Source: Alnus glutinosa
Lineage: Eukaryota > Streptophyta > Magnoliopsida > Fagales > Betulaceae
Length of the DNA: 64,000 nucleotides
Assembly (NCBI RefSeq): GCF_958979055.1
Contig: NC_084888.1
Span: 36,599,804-36,663,803 of the forward strand
Direction of reading: 5' to 3'
Position numbers and translations under genes: made by a program
Shown here: positions 12,383-25,004 of the stretch, piece by piece
How the letters are laid out: each line of letters starts with the position of its first letter
Position numbering within the stretch: position 1 is the stretch's first letter
Notes under the pieces: model-generated
Told to the model about the DNA's origin: nothing
The model's input: only the letters and a program-made list of their open reading frames with translations
Database searches by the model: none

Positions 12383-12757
12383 TGTTAAATAGCTCTGATA
12401 CCATGTTGAAATAAATATATGAAATAGAGAATATATGTGAAAGAGAGAAAGAGCGGAAGAGAGAGCGGAAATATATTAAAGACTATATTGTATTGAGTAG
12501 TATATTCCTAACATATTACAAGAGACTTCTATATATAGAGAGCCTATAAGTAGTGACCAAGAAATCCTAGACTATTTAAGGTACGAAAGAAAACTAATTA
12601 AGGTAGGAAGTAAATCATAATAGGAAAGACAATAATATATTATAACATCCCCCCTCAAACTCAAGGTGGAAGATTCTGAAATCTTGAGTTTGAAACTAGA
12701 AGCATGATTTAAATGCAGCTGAAGTACTCGATGGTTAGATCAAAATGGTGCCGACGA

Positions 12758-13024
12758 GAAAGGCTGAAAGTGACGGCCGAAGAACGGAGACTAGCCGTTA
12801 ATTCCTTGAGGGGCCAAGCCGCAACTGACAATGATGGTCGGAGAACGGAAACTAGCTGTCAATCCTGTGAAGGGCCAAACCACATTGTGCCAAAAGGCTG
12901 AAGGAGACAGTCGGAGAACAGAGAATATCCGTTAATCCCATGAGGGGCCAAACTACAACTTATAATGATGGTCGAAAACAAAAATTAGCCGTTAATCTTG
13001 TGAAGAGCCTAACCATATTGTGCC
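12758..13024. repeat. Two-unit tandem repeat in the LTR element interior
   Basis: Phrases such as 'gccgttaat', 'gaggggcca' and 'aatgatggtcg' recur with a period near 140 bp, each unit itself made of two similar halves. No coding meaning is seen. Confidence 0.6.
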
Positions 13025-13419
13025 AAGTTTCGCCAATGAATTGAGCCGTAGATCACAACAAAATAGGCAAACAAAAATCCAAAAGAGGGTTTTCTTTTCT
13101 TTTCTTTTTTTTTCTTTTTCTTTTTCCTTTTTTTTTTTTTTTTTCCCAGTAGCGGATGGTGGACGCTACTAGTGGCAGTGAATGTTTGGTCCATGAATTG
13201 GGCTAAGAATGGAGCCTAATAGAATAGGCAATTGGGCAAGTTTAATTGGGCCACAAAAAGACCAAAACCCATGGACCATTGAATATGGTCTAAACCAAAA
13301 TTAAGTGAACCGGGTCTAACTCGATGGGCCGGGTTAACAAATGTGGACCGGTTAGAAATGTCTGGAGGAACCGGGTCTAACCCGCGGGTTCGGGTTGACA
13401 AGTGTGGGCTAGTTGCTTT

Positions 13420-14303
13420 GGTGATCTGGAATGAAGAGACCCGGGTCTAACCTGGTTCAACCAGTTGACGAATTTGAATCGAGTCGGAAGCGCTGAAGTG
13501 GCGGTGGTGCTACAGGACAGCTAGGGCTGACATGCACCACTGAGAGATTGACACATGTCAGCCAGAACAGAGAGCAGATCTTGCGCGTGTCGTACACACG
13601 CCTTACTGGCAGAAGCGCCCATGCCCGTGAATCCCACGTGCATAGGATTTAGGAGGCGCGCGTTGAATCTTGTCCCGTGGAGATCTTGGTGGAATTGAAA
13701 CTGACGACGGAAGATCCGCTGGACGGCGGCCTGAGCGAAGCAAACAAATCACGAGGGAGCGCGAGGAGTAGAGATCCATAGACTTTGAGCGGCGCGTGGT
13801 GGCATGTAGATGCTCCAATGGAGACGTTCTAGATGTCGCTAGAAAACTCGGCGGCGAATCTACGCAGTGGTACTGCAATCGGGATGATCGGCGGATTGGA
13901 GCGGCAGCAGGTGGTGCGGTAGAACTGGCTGCGCGTGGAGGCGTGAACCTAAGGTCCAGAACTTTGAACGGCGCGTGGCAGCTCGTGAGGGGTCCGATGG
14001 AGACATTCTGAACAGCGCTAGACAGCTCTGCGTTGGATCTAAGAGTTGGTACTATCACAGAGGGAATTGGCCTTGTTGGAGGCACGTGGCACCACAAGCA
14101 GAAAGTTGGGGCGGTGCATGGAGGCGCATGCAGCTGTCGTCGGCGACAAATCTTCCCTAGATCATGAGATCTAGACCTTGCAGACCTGATTCCTGGATTT
14201 TTTATTTTTTTTATTTTTTTTTATTTTTAGATGTGGTTGCGATGAAGGTGTAGAAGGGACTAACATCAATTTTAAAGATGTGAGGCAACGTGCGGACGAC
14301 TGG
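13420..14303. repeat. GC-rich interior with a duplicated segment of about 180 bp
   Basis: The stretch around 13790-13970 (GGCGCGTGG, 'tccaatggagacgttct') is repeated at about 13970-14150 ('tccgatggagacattct'). Overlapping reading frames here on both strands have no recognisable domain. It is treated as non-coding interior of the LTR element. Confidence 0.55.
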
Positions 14304-17300
14304 TGTAATGTCCAAGACATTTTGTAGTAATTAAAATACGAAATTTAAGTAAATAATTGAGGAAAATTAATTTAGTGTCATTAAAATGTAAACGAATATT
14401 TTTAGGTCCAAAGAAATAGAAAAGAAAAAGAAATTATAAAAGAAATTAGGAAAGAAAATTTAAAATAGAAGAAATTAGAAAAAAATAAAATAATATGTAT
14501 ATGTTTATAGAAAAAAAAGAGGCCTCATGGCCTTTAAAGCAAAAGGGCCATAGGACCATTACCTTTAATAATGGCCAAGTGGCCATTAAAATAATAATAA
14601 ACAAAAAAGAAAAGAAAAATGGTGTAAAAAAAAAGTTAAGGAAAAGAAAAAGAAAAAGAAAAAAATTAAATTAAGAAGGCATGGGGGGTGACATTCTCCC
14701 CCACATACTTGTAAAGTGAAGGGCTGCCTGGCCGTTCACGAAAAAGAAGAATGGAAGGGCCACCAAAGAAAAAATAAAAGACAAAAAAAAGAAAAGGGAA
14801 GTGTGAGGCGTACATGCGCCTCACTTCAAAACAAAAAGGAAAAAGGCAGCCTCTTTCCATCAGATCAGACCCGAGAGAGAAACAAAATAAAAGGGAGACA
14901 TTTTCCTTAAGCTTTTTTCATACAAAAGTCTTAATCTACGAAGATCCAACGATCCGATCTTCGATCTGTCTTCGGAAATGTAATCCTTGCACTCGGATCT
15001 ACATTTCTACTAATCGTTTTGAAGTAAAAAGTTAAATTCATATTTTGAGATTTTTGGTTAAATCTAGCAAAATATAAGTTTGATATACTGTTTTCTTTAG
15101 GTTTTGTGTTATCTGGAGCTTGTAAAGATTCTCCAAACACTGGGTATTATTTGGGTAAATTTTTGGGTAAGTTCATTTAATTCCTAATTTATGGATTAAT
15201 GTTATTTTAAATATATTAGTGTTTATGTTAGTGAGATTAATATTTGTTGTGATTAAGTTAGTATTTTATAAATTATGGGTTAATTTTAGAAACCCTAATT
15301 TGATGAGTTAAATTAATTTGAGAGTTTTAAGTGATTAAAATTTAGATAGTTAAATTATGTTAATATGTTAGTAATTGATGTAAAAATATTTATGAACATA
15401 ATATTAGAGTTAATGATATTGAGAAAATGTTTGTGAGAAATAATCTAGGGATTAGTGAATATAATTTTAGGGATAATATTATTATAAAAGTGTTAGTGAA
15501 AATAATGTATGTGTTAATGGAATTAATTACGAGTTAGCAATTAATGTTATAGGTAAATAATTAAATGGTGGTTTTAATATCTAACCCTTAGTGAATACTT
15601 TGGGTTAGTGTTAATTGAGTTTAACTAGTGTTTAGGACTATGGGTAAATATTTGGAAACCTTAGAAATATTATGGGTTTTTCACGGGTTAGCTCTTGAGC
15701 AATTTAAGAGCTAAATGTGAGTCCAATATTAGAAGTTGTCAATAATATGCAATGTATTGTTTTTACAGTAATGCATTGCATGATGGTGTCTAAGAGACCT
15801 AATGCTTAATATCCGCGTAGCCAAGGTGAGTATTCTACTCACTGAGAAGTATTATTTTCATATATGATGAATTGCAAAATATATATTGTTTTACAAACTT
15901 GAACCAACTGTATGTTGATTATGAATTGTTTTGGATGATTTGAGTACTTTTGAGTATATTGAAATTATGATGATGTTTTGAAGTATGGATATGATATGTG
16001 AAGTTTAAATAAATGGAATCAATGTATGTTATGGTTGAGAGTTTTGAAAACTGTGATTGCAATGGAACATGAATATGATTTTAGAGTGGGTTAAGTTATG
16101 CAAATTGTTTAAGAAATGACATGTTGAATTGTTTATGTTTTTTTTATAAAGAAAGCATGTGTTAAAGGCATGATTTATGAAATGAAATGCATATTGTTTT
16201 AAGACATAAGACATAAGCATATGAACGCTAAATGTGCATCGAAGTGGGGTTTACAACCCACGAAAAACGACAAGCTTTTAATCGGCGAATAGTACCGGGT
16301 GCTACTTGGTCGATTGAAAACTCTAATCGGCGAATAGTACCGGGTGCTATTCGGTCGATGTAAAACTTTAATCGGCAAGTAGTACCGGGTGCTACTTGGT
16401 CGATGTAAAACTCTAATCTGCAGATAGTACCGGGTGCTATTCGGTCGATGTAAAACTTTAATCGGCGAGTAGTTCGCTATTCGGTCGATGTAAAACTCTA
16501 ATCGGCGGATAGTACCGGGTGCTATTTGGTTGATGTAAAACTTTAATCGGCGAGTAGTTCGCTATTCGGTCGATGTAAAACTTTAATCGGCAAGTAGTAC
16601 CGGGTGCTACTTGGTCGATGTAAAACTCTAATCGGCGGATAGTACCGGGTGCTATTCGGTCGATGTAAAACATTAATAGGCGAGTAGTTCACTATTCGGT
16701 CGATGTAAAACTTTAATCGGCGGGTAGTTCACTATCCGGTCGATGTAAAACAAATAAACCTTGCCTAAGCATGGATAACATTGTTTAAATTTTGTGATGT
16801 TTTCATGATAAATATATTGTAATTTTGTTAGACGTATTAGTATGCATAAGAGTTTCAATCGAAAAGAACTTATGTATATTTCTATCGGATGGTTGCATAA
16901 TTTAAATGCCATTGTTTTCTTTTAGTTGCCTAGTATGTTTAAATGTTTTCTATTAGTCGGTGTATGCTATATTAGCTATGGAGGTTTTCAAACAAAAATT
17001 TATAAAATTGGTAGCTGTTATAGTGTACGCATGACTAAAAAGGAAAAGTTGGTTCTTTGCGAAAACTCAGTGAATAGTATACCTCTGAGGTCTTAGTGTA
17101 TTTATTTATGCTAAGACGGTGGACTCATAATTCCACCTGTACGGATGCGGCAACCCCCGCAACCGTGCAAACGTTTATGCTTTGGTTGCAGGTTTTGCTG
17201 ATATAGATATTGACTCGTCCACCTAGCGTATGAGATGCTAAGATTGGAGCACATCGTGATAGTCATAAGTCACGGACTCGGGGGTAGTCCGTATTTGGGT

Positions 17301-17560
17301 AGTTTATTTATGATCATAAATAGATAGATTTGTAAATGGCTCTTGTTGTAATTAAATATTATGTATTAGATGTATTTCCGCTTATAATATGTGTTCCGCT
17401 GCATATTGGTTATTATATTCCGCTATTAGTTGTAACTCTGATTATCATGTGCATGTTATGAGGCATGTGCCCTATGTTGGCTGAGCGACATGTAGTCGTG
17501 CCACTGGAAAAATCCGTTTGTATGTTTTCAAGAAAAAAAAAAAAAAAAAAGGTCGTCACA
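14304..17560 (+). mobile_element. Large Gypsy-type LTR with primer site (fossil)
   Basis: A 3,257-bp LTR starts TGTAATGTCC and ends GGTCGTCACA. It is followed at once by a tRNA-Met type primer-binding site TGGTATCAGAGCA (17566-17578), so it is a 5' LTR in plus orientation. It contains a 45-bp minisatellite (16262-16750). No protein-coding domain follows, and the element is broken. The length and ends suggest a Gypsy or LARD family. It lies inside the 12383-22742 element. Confidence 0.75.
16262..16750. repeat. 45-bp minisatellite within LTR
   Basis: About ten to eleven units carry 'aatcggcgaatagtaccggg' and 'tgctattcggtcgatg'. The full period is 45 bp (for example 16324 to 16369), with some shorter units of about 37 bp lacking the ACCGGGTG part. 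Units with CGAATAG and CAAGTAG alternate. Confidence 0.9.
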
Positions 17561-17744
17561 GCAAATGGTATCAGAGCAGTTAGTCCTAGGGTTTGTTAGA
17601 AAAGCAGAAAACGGAAACTTAGGGTTGTGTCAGTTTATTAATAACAAAAGAGCTGTTGGAAATCTTAAAAGCTTCAACAAAGATAGAAAGTTAAAATGTA
17701 ATACTCCATATGCATTACAAGGATGTGATGCATATCATTTCACA

Positions 17745-19657
17745 ATAACAGCCACCAATTTTATAAATCTTTGTTTGAAAACCCCCATAGCTAATATAAC
17801 ATACACCGACTAATAGAAAACATTTAAACATACTAGGCAGCTAAAAGAAAACAATGGCATTTAAATTATGCAACCATTCGATAGAAATATATATAAGTTC
17901 TTTTCGATTGAAAGTTTTATGCATACTAATACGTTTAACAAAATTACAATATACTTATCATGAAAACATCACACAATTTAAACAATGTTATGCATGCTTA
18001 TGCAAGGTTTATTTGTTTTACATCGACCGGATAGTGAACTACCCGCCAATTAAAGTTTTACATTGACCGAATAGTGAACTACTCGCCGATTAAAGTTTTA
18101 CATCGACAGAATAGTGAACTACTCGCCGATTAAAGTTTTACATTGACCGAATAGCACCCGATACTATCCGCCGATTAGAGTTTTACATCGACCAAGTAGC
18201 ACCCGGTACTACTTGCCGATTAAAGTTTTACATCGACCGAATAGCACCCGGTACTATCCGCCGATTAGAGTTTTACATCGACCAAGTAGCACTTGGTACT
18301 ACTTGCCGATTAAAGTTTTACATCGACCGAATAGCACCCGGTACTATCCGCTGATTAGAGTTTTACATCGACCAAGTAGCACCCGGTACTACTTGCCGAT
18401 TAAAGTTTTACATCGACCGAATAGCACCCGGTACTATTCGCCGATTAAAGTTTTACATCGACCAAGTAGCACCCGGTACTACTTGCCGATTAAAGGCTTG
18501 TCGTTTCCCGTGGGTTGTAAACCCCACTTCGATGCACATTTAGCGTTCATATGCTTATGTCTTATGCCTTAAAACAATATGCATTTCATTTCATAAATCA
18601 TGCCTTTAACACATGCTTTCTTTATAAAAAAACATAAACAATTCAACATGTCATTTCTTAAACAATTTGCATAACTTAACCCACTCTAAAATCATATTCA
18701 TGTTCCATTGCAATCACAGTTTCCAAAACTCTCAACCATAACATACATTGACTCCATTCATTTAAACTCCACATATCATATCCATACTTTAAAACATCAT
18801 CATAATTTCAATATACTCAAAAGGACTCAAATCATCCAAAACAATTCATAATCAACATACAGTTGGTTCAAGTTTGTAAAACAATATATATTTTGCAATT
18901 CATCATATATGAAAATAATACTTCTCAGTGAGTAGAATACTCACATTGGCTGCACGGATATTAAGCACTAAGTCTCCTAGACACCACCACGCAATGCATT
19001 ACTGTAAAAATAATACATTGCACATTATTGAAAACTTCTAATATTAGACTCACATTTAGCTCTTAAATTGCTCAAGAGCTAACCCGTGGAAAACCCATAA
19101 TATTTCTAAGGTTCCCAAATATTTACCCATGGTCCTAAACACTAGCTAAACTCAATTAACACTAACCCAAAGTATTCACTAAGGGCCAAGCATTCTTCTT
19201 TTTCGTGAAGGGCCAAGCAGCCCTTCACTTTGCAAGTATGAGGGGCGCATGTCGCCCCACATGCCTTCTTAATTTAATTTTTTTCTTTTTCTTTTTCTTT
19301 TCCTTAACTTTTCTTTTACACCATTTTTCTTTTCTTTTTTGTTTATTATTATTTTAATGGCCACTTGGCCATTATTAAAGGTAATGGTCGTATGGCCCTT
19401 TTGCTTTAAAGGCCATGAGGCCTCTTTTTTTTCCTATAAACATATACATATTATTTTATTTTTTTCTAATTTCTTTTCTTTCCTAATTTCTTTTATAATT
19501 TCATTTTTATTCTATTTTCTTTTATAATTTCTTTTTCTTTTCTATTTCTTTGGACCTAAAAATATTCGTTTACATTTTGATGACATTAAATTAATTTTAA
19601 TCAATTATTTACTCAAATTTCGTATTTTAATTTCTACAAAATGTCTTGGACATTACA
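17745..19657 (-). mobile_element. Partial inverted copy of the Gypsy-type LTR, with polypurine tract
   Basis: This is the reverse complement of the LTR at 14304, covering its start to about base 17020, shorter by roughly 0.8 kb internally. On the minus strand the sequence just before the LTR start is a purine tract AAGGAGGGAGTGA (19658-19670), marking a 3' LTR in minus orientation. By eye it differs from the direct copy at about 5-6 percent of sites in the stretch I compared. It is broken. Together with 14304-17560 it forms a large inverted repeat around a spacer of about 180 bp. Confidence 0.75.
18018..18495. repeat. 45-bp minisatellite, inverted arm
   Basis: This is the reverse-complement counterpart of the 16262-16750 array, with 'gaccgaatagcacccggtac' phrases alternating with 'gaccaagtagcacccggtac'. 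The unit order differs from the other arm, so the arrays have turned over independently. Confidence 0.85.
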
Positions 19658-19670
19658 TCACTCCCTCCTT

Positions 19671-22185
19671 ATAAAAATTTCGTCATTGAAATTTGAATAT
19701 TAAATCATTTTACACACACACAAGCATGCGTACTTTACTAGAAACACTCATGCACGTATGCGTTTTGCTTGGAGTACTTATGCGAAAATTGTATGACATA
19801 ACAATCATACCCGCATTTATTCGGTAAGATGAGGGATCACTCCCGCATTTAACGATTGAGCACTCATGTGGCTTCCTCAACACTGTGATTTCACCAAAGT
19901 GTTCTCACTAATGAAATGAATTTAGTGTTTTCTTAAAAACCATCACTCGCTTTGCACCTCTTCATAGGTCAATTTCCATTGAATATGAGAAGTTCATCAC
20001 AAGTAGAGGGTCGTAAACACACTCGCAACCGAGAACACGGGAAAATGTCATGAATGTCTGCCAAACTAGGAGACATCACGACCGTGCACGCTGTAGGTTC
20101 GCTTGTTTAGCACTAGGGACAACTCAATATATCCAGAGTTGAGCACATTCATATTGCCCAAAGCGTTACATGTTTCGCATTGGCTACACCTTGCATTTCA
20201 CAAGATTACCAATTTGAAACACAAATTTGCAACGATGTTTATCCACATAGCTTACCACCACTGTGCAGTGAATATCTACTTTGAACTAGTGCAATCTTCC
20301 CTAGAATCATGTACCACTTCAAAGCTCACTGATCATTTCACTCTAACTTCATACTAAAAGAATTGGCGTTCATCGATCGCGTCCATACGACGTTTCGTGC
20401 GATACAACGTTTACAACTACTGACGGATATCATGACCAACTCTATGGAATCCTACACGCATAAATTAGGCGTATTTTCGAGTGTCTAAATAGATCTCTCG
20501 GATTAGTCGTACGCTTGCAGAGGGTATGATGCGCTAACGCTCCAAATACACTTTGAGTCAATCTCACCATCACAAGATTTCACACATGATGCATTAGCTG
20601 TGATAGTAGCTTAAGTTGCACGTCAGGACATCTTGCCATCAAGATCTCTAAGACAACCAGCCATCAACATTACCTTATAATTTAGTCTCTCAACGTGGGA
20701 ACGCATTGAGACTTGGGTGATAAGTGTGGGTTTCACACACTTCACCATAGAGGTAGTTCTAACACGTTATTAGGGCTTAAACAACTACTACTAACTCCAA
20801 ATCATGAGTAGGATTGTGCTCCTCATGGTCTACAGTCGCCCAGAAGCATAGGCTACATCCCAATCCCAATCGCGCTACACATGTGCCAAACCACATACCC
20901 AACAATTTCCATGGGTAGTTTAAGCACATGTGCAATTGTGTGTGTTCTTGTTCTAACGTGTTGACTACGAATTCATTCTTGCTCATAATGTGAACCAAGA
21001 ATGGCACTCCATCAATCCAAAACTCTCATCACCAACAACTCGTAGTGGTCATACCATATATGGATTGCTAACTTTGACACATTTCCTTCGCACCAAAAGT
21101 TAATGGTATCTCGAAAGAAAGTCAATCTCCCAAGAATACCAAGGCTCCTTAGAGTTGACTGAACAAGTTGTCAGTTCTCAATAAGGAATTCTCATTCTGG
21201 ATCGCCACTAGATTTAGCACACGATAACCTATGCATCCTCGCATAGACTTGCGACTAAAGTGGAAACATCTGAACTATCTGAATGTTCCTAACTTGGACT
21301 CGACATGAGCTTGGCTTAGGTATAAGCCAAACACATAAGTGTATACTCTCGGACATTCATCATTGTCGAACGTTGGAGAGAGATAGTGGAGTAACTCACA
21401 AATGAGACCCGCAAAGTTCAGATGCTCTATACTATGGGGTAAGAGTACAACTTCCCACTCGTGATTATCTACGTTCACTTCTATCCTTTGATCATCAATC
21501 TATTCCAAACTGACACCAAAGCCCTAACAAGTTAATATTGTAGTTCAACATGATAAGTTTTATTGTTTAGCATGTTGAACACCGAAATTCTATATGCATG
21601 GCATTAAAACTCAACACATTACATGTTGAAGCTATGTATGCCAACATTGGAACTCTACACGCATAACATTGCTACCTTCGCTGACAGAGTCTTTTCTCTT
21701 GCACCAGTGGAACAATTGCCCACATGTTTCTTGCAAGTGAATGCGTCACCAACAAGGGTGGCCATGGAAGTGTTCTAATTTAAAGGTTCAATACTCAATT
21801 TGCGTAACTTACAAATGCAAATGAGACAAGGGTGGACAACTTAACATATCAAACACAGGAGCTAACAATGCCATTTCCAATACTTTGCTAAGGTGACGTC
21901 TTATATGTTTACTGTGGCCATATGTGTCATCAATGGAAATGGTCATGCACGTGTTTTAGTTTTAATGGTTTGGTATTCATTATGCATATAATTGTGCATA
22001 ATGAGACATATAAATGGATAAAACTCCAATAAGCCAAATGTTCACAATGCTACAACATAAAGGTATAATACATGTGGAAGCATCGACAACATTTGTGACA
22101 GTTGGACGGACCTTAGCATTGCTCGGTGTGAGTGGGCACACCATACATGAGCAAACTGTCTCGGCTGATAGTTGTCCGTTAAAGG
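19671..22185. other. Non-coding interior of retroelement remnant
   Basis: No open frame has a recognisable domain on either strand. Its place next to the purine tract suggests the 3' interior of the minus-oriented Gypsy/LARD remnant. Base composition is more balanced (less AT-rich) than the surroundings. Confidence 0.5.
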
Positions 22186-22407
22186 TGTAACGATCCACCC
22201 CCAATGACACAATATTGTCCGCTTTTGGCTCTCCAAATCAGACTTTCCAGGAGGTCACCCATCCTGGGATTGCTCTTGCAGAAGCACACTTAACTGCGGA
22301 GTTCTGATAGGTTCATGACCATCATGGCTTTAAAACACGTTGTGTCATAAAGTTTGCATTTATGCATATAAGCACATCCTCATTCCCAGGTGATGTGGGA
22401 CGTCACA
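22186..22407 (-). mobile_element. Cassandra-type TRIM LTR with 5S rRNA-derived core (fossil)
   Basis: The 222-bp unit runs TGTAACGATCC to GGACGTCACA. The core at about 22243-22325 is the complement of plant 5S rRNA (compare 'ccaggaggtcacccatcctg' and 'cttaactgcggagttctgat'), the hallmark of Cassandra elements, in which the LTR carries a 5S-like Pol III promoter region. Only one LTR is visible and there is no clear target duplication, so it appears as a lone or recombined LTR inside the larger element. Confidence 0.75.
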
Positions 22408-22757
22408 ACTAGAATTATGAGACAATCGTAGAACACATGAAGGACGCCTGGAAACGTCAATGACGTTTATTGAGGCCAAAAGAAAGTGGCTCTGATACCA
22501 TGTTAAATAGTTCTGATACCATGTTGAAATAAATATATGAAATGGAGATATATGTGAAAGGGAGAAAAAGCAGAAGAGAGAGCGAAAATATATTAAAGAC
22601 TGCATTGTATTGAGTAGTATATTCCTAACATATTCCAAGAGACCTCTATATATAGAGAAGCTATGAGTAATGACCAAGAAACCCTAGAGTATTTAAGGTA
22701 GGAAATAAATCAGAATAGAAAAGACAATAATATATTCTAACAAGGCCTAGTCAAAAG

Positions 22758-23852
22758 CTCAGCCATGATTATATATATATATATATATATTTTTATCTTT
22801 ATATAAATGGACAACACATCTTAATAAGGTTAATTTGGAAATTTTTTCTTCTTCTTTTTTTTTTTTTTAAACAAAAATAATAATAAAATAAAATAATTTA
22901 AGACTATATCAATGGAATAGACAATGCTTAACTTGAACATGTTGCCATATTTGCACGCGTGCTGCTCAAGAAAAGATCCAAATGATATTTGGTTTCAAGA
23001 AGTGGAAGTCCTTTGAGGTCACACAAAGAAAAGAGTAAGAAGAATTGGGCTCAGAAAATAATAGCTCCTGATATTATTAATTCTCATATACCATATGCTT
23101 AAATACATGTTTGTAGAAAGAGATATTGTCTTAATTACACACGTAGATCATCAAAAGTCAGTTTGATTTATTCCAACAAAGTACATAAATACTCGCACAA
23201 ACTCTCAAAGCCATTGCTCAACAGGGGCATTACAAAGGAGACTTTTCAGCAATCTGATCATTTCTTCACAAAGCTCCGTTTTCCTACAAAAGTAAAAGTT
23301 GAGTATATTTGCCAATGTGGAAAGTCTTAGAAAATTCCAAGATACAAGAAAAAAAACAACTTTTGCTCTGAAAACATTGTTGGGTATTCCTAGATAGGAA
23401 AGTCCATTTTTAGTAAGCTCATAATTTATAGCATGTTGAGACACTACTTAACCCAAAAACTTAAGTCTATGGATTTGGGCCCAACAATGTTATATAAATC
23501 ACTAACTCTTTTTACATCTTAACAATGTGAGATATCTCACAAGTGCACTCAACAAATATTAAGAAAAAAAAATTGAATTCACTTATAAGGTTACCTGTAG
23601 ACTTAAATAAGGTGAAAACCTTCATGTGAATGTTTTGATCCTAATAAGATCCCATGAAAGTCTACTTGTGCTGCTAGGCCATCGGCATATGCCTATGCAG
23701 CTCTTGTGCTTGTGGCTTGAAAGAATTATTTGGAAACTTTAAGGTTTAAAATTTAAGGCCAAATTATAATACTTTTGACAGACTTTGGTCGCTCTATGGA
23801 TTGTGTATCATTGGCTAAACTTCTAAATCAAAATTTGTAGGATCATTCCTTA
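22758..23852. other. 3' flank of copy B
   Basis: Homologous to 38585-39607 downstream of copy C and, more loosely, to 2140-2809 downstream of copy A. It probably contains the former 3' UTR. No gene is seen. Confidence 0.6.
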
Positions 23853-24908
23853 CTTCACTACAAAAAAACATGTGTTTTAAACCGTTTTTTTGGAGCCATT
23901 TTAAAGCATTAAAACGGCTCAAAACTGTTTGAGACGTTTTTTTTGAGCTGTTTTCCAAACGACTTCACATATCAAGTATTAAAGTCTCAATTTGAGCCAT
24001 TTTAGTTCAAAACGGCTCTAATTTGAACCGTTTTTATTAAAACGGCTCTAACCATTTTAAGCCGTTTTAAAAAAACGGTTCAAACTAATTTGAGACGTTT
24101 TAGTAAAAACGACTCAAATTGATTAGAGTCGTTTTTGACTAAAACAGCTCTAACTAATTGGATCCGTTTTAATGAACTTAAAACGACTCTAAAATTTTTT
24201 CAAAAAAAAAAAATCATCATTTTTGTTTGAGCCGTTTTAAGGACCCTAAAACAACTCTAAATTTTTTTTTAAAAAAAATTATTTATTTTAGAGCCGTTTT
24301 AGAGTCTCTAAAACAACTCTAAATAATAAAAAAAAATTAAAAAAAATATTTTTTTGAGTCATTTTAGAAATTCTAAAACGACTCAAAAAAAAAATTAAAA
24401 AAAAAAAAAAAATCCTGAAAGAACACCTAGTTAAATTTCTGAAACCCAGGTCCAAATGCCCAAGTTCCAACCTCCAACAAAGACTGCCGCTTTACTGAGG
24501 ATTTGATACTTTCAAGACACTATCTAGAACCGTTTTATGGCAAAAACGACTCTAATTATTAATTTTAATTTTTTGATAAAATTTTTTTTATATACATAGA
24601 TATCTACTAAATAAACATATAATATACTAACTAATTAAATAGAATACACGGCTCCAATTAATAGTTTTTAAGTTTTAATAAATGTATTAATACATTTTTT
24701 ACTCAATTTATTAATATATGTTACATATGCTACTTAATATTTATAAGTGTGTGTATTAGTTAACATATATACTAACTATTTAACTCTTAATAAAAAAAAA
24801 AAAAAAAAAACCAAAAGTTTTTATTTATTTCTTTTTTCTTCTATAATTTTTTGTTATTTTATATTTTTTTTAATTTAAATAATTATATGAGGGGTATTTT
24901 TTTCATTA

Positions 24909-25003
24909 GGGGAAACATTGATATTTTTTGGTAGTTTGAAGAAAGACATTGATACAATTGATAGTTTAGGGGGACATTGACAATTGAATGGTAATTTAAG
25001 GGA
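24909..25003. mobile_element. MITE arm fragment inside the CACTA element
   Basis: The phrases 'attttttggtagtttg', 'caattgatagtttag' and 'caattgaatggtaatttaag' match the right arm of the MULE-type MITE in the clathrin light chain intron (53430-53535). Only one arm is present. Confidence 0.7.
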
Positions 25004-25004
25004 G

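Larger units (their letters stand above)
12383..22742 (-). mobile_element. LTR retrotransposon fossil, non-coding, Copia-like signals, with nested elements
   Basis: Terminal repeats lie at 12383-12647 and 22501-22742, each running TG to CA, with a perfect 5-bp target duplication AGGCC (12378-12382 and 22743-22747). On the minus strand the right LTR is followed by a tRNA-Met type primer site TGGTATCAGAGCCA (22487-22500), and the left LTR is preceded by a purine tract TTGAGGGGGGA next to 12648. By eye the LTRs differ at roughly 8 percent of sites, suggesting an age of some millions of years. No gag or pol domain is seen, so it is broken or was always non-autonomous (LARD-like). Other elements are nested inside. 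It splits the hAT-like element. Confidence 0.85.

Noticed and set aside
13603-14097. 164-residue minus-strand frame
   Set aside because: It lies in the GC-rich duplicated interior of an LTR element, with overlapping frames on both strands and no domain.
16262-16750. Regular repeat array that could be mistaken for a CRISPR-like array
   Set aside because: The units are directly adjacent with no unique spacers, in a plant LTR; it is a minisatellite.
18213-18572. 119-residue repetitive frame (VLHRPNSTRYYP units)
   Set aside because: It is a read-through of the 45-bp minisatellite, whose period is a multiple of three.
22243-22325. 5S rRNA-like sequence (complement)
   Set aside because: It is shorter than and diverged from a real 5S gene and sits inside TG...CA LTR ends, so it is a Cassandra LTR rather than an rRNA gene.
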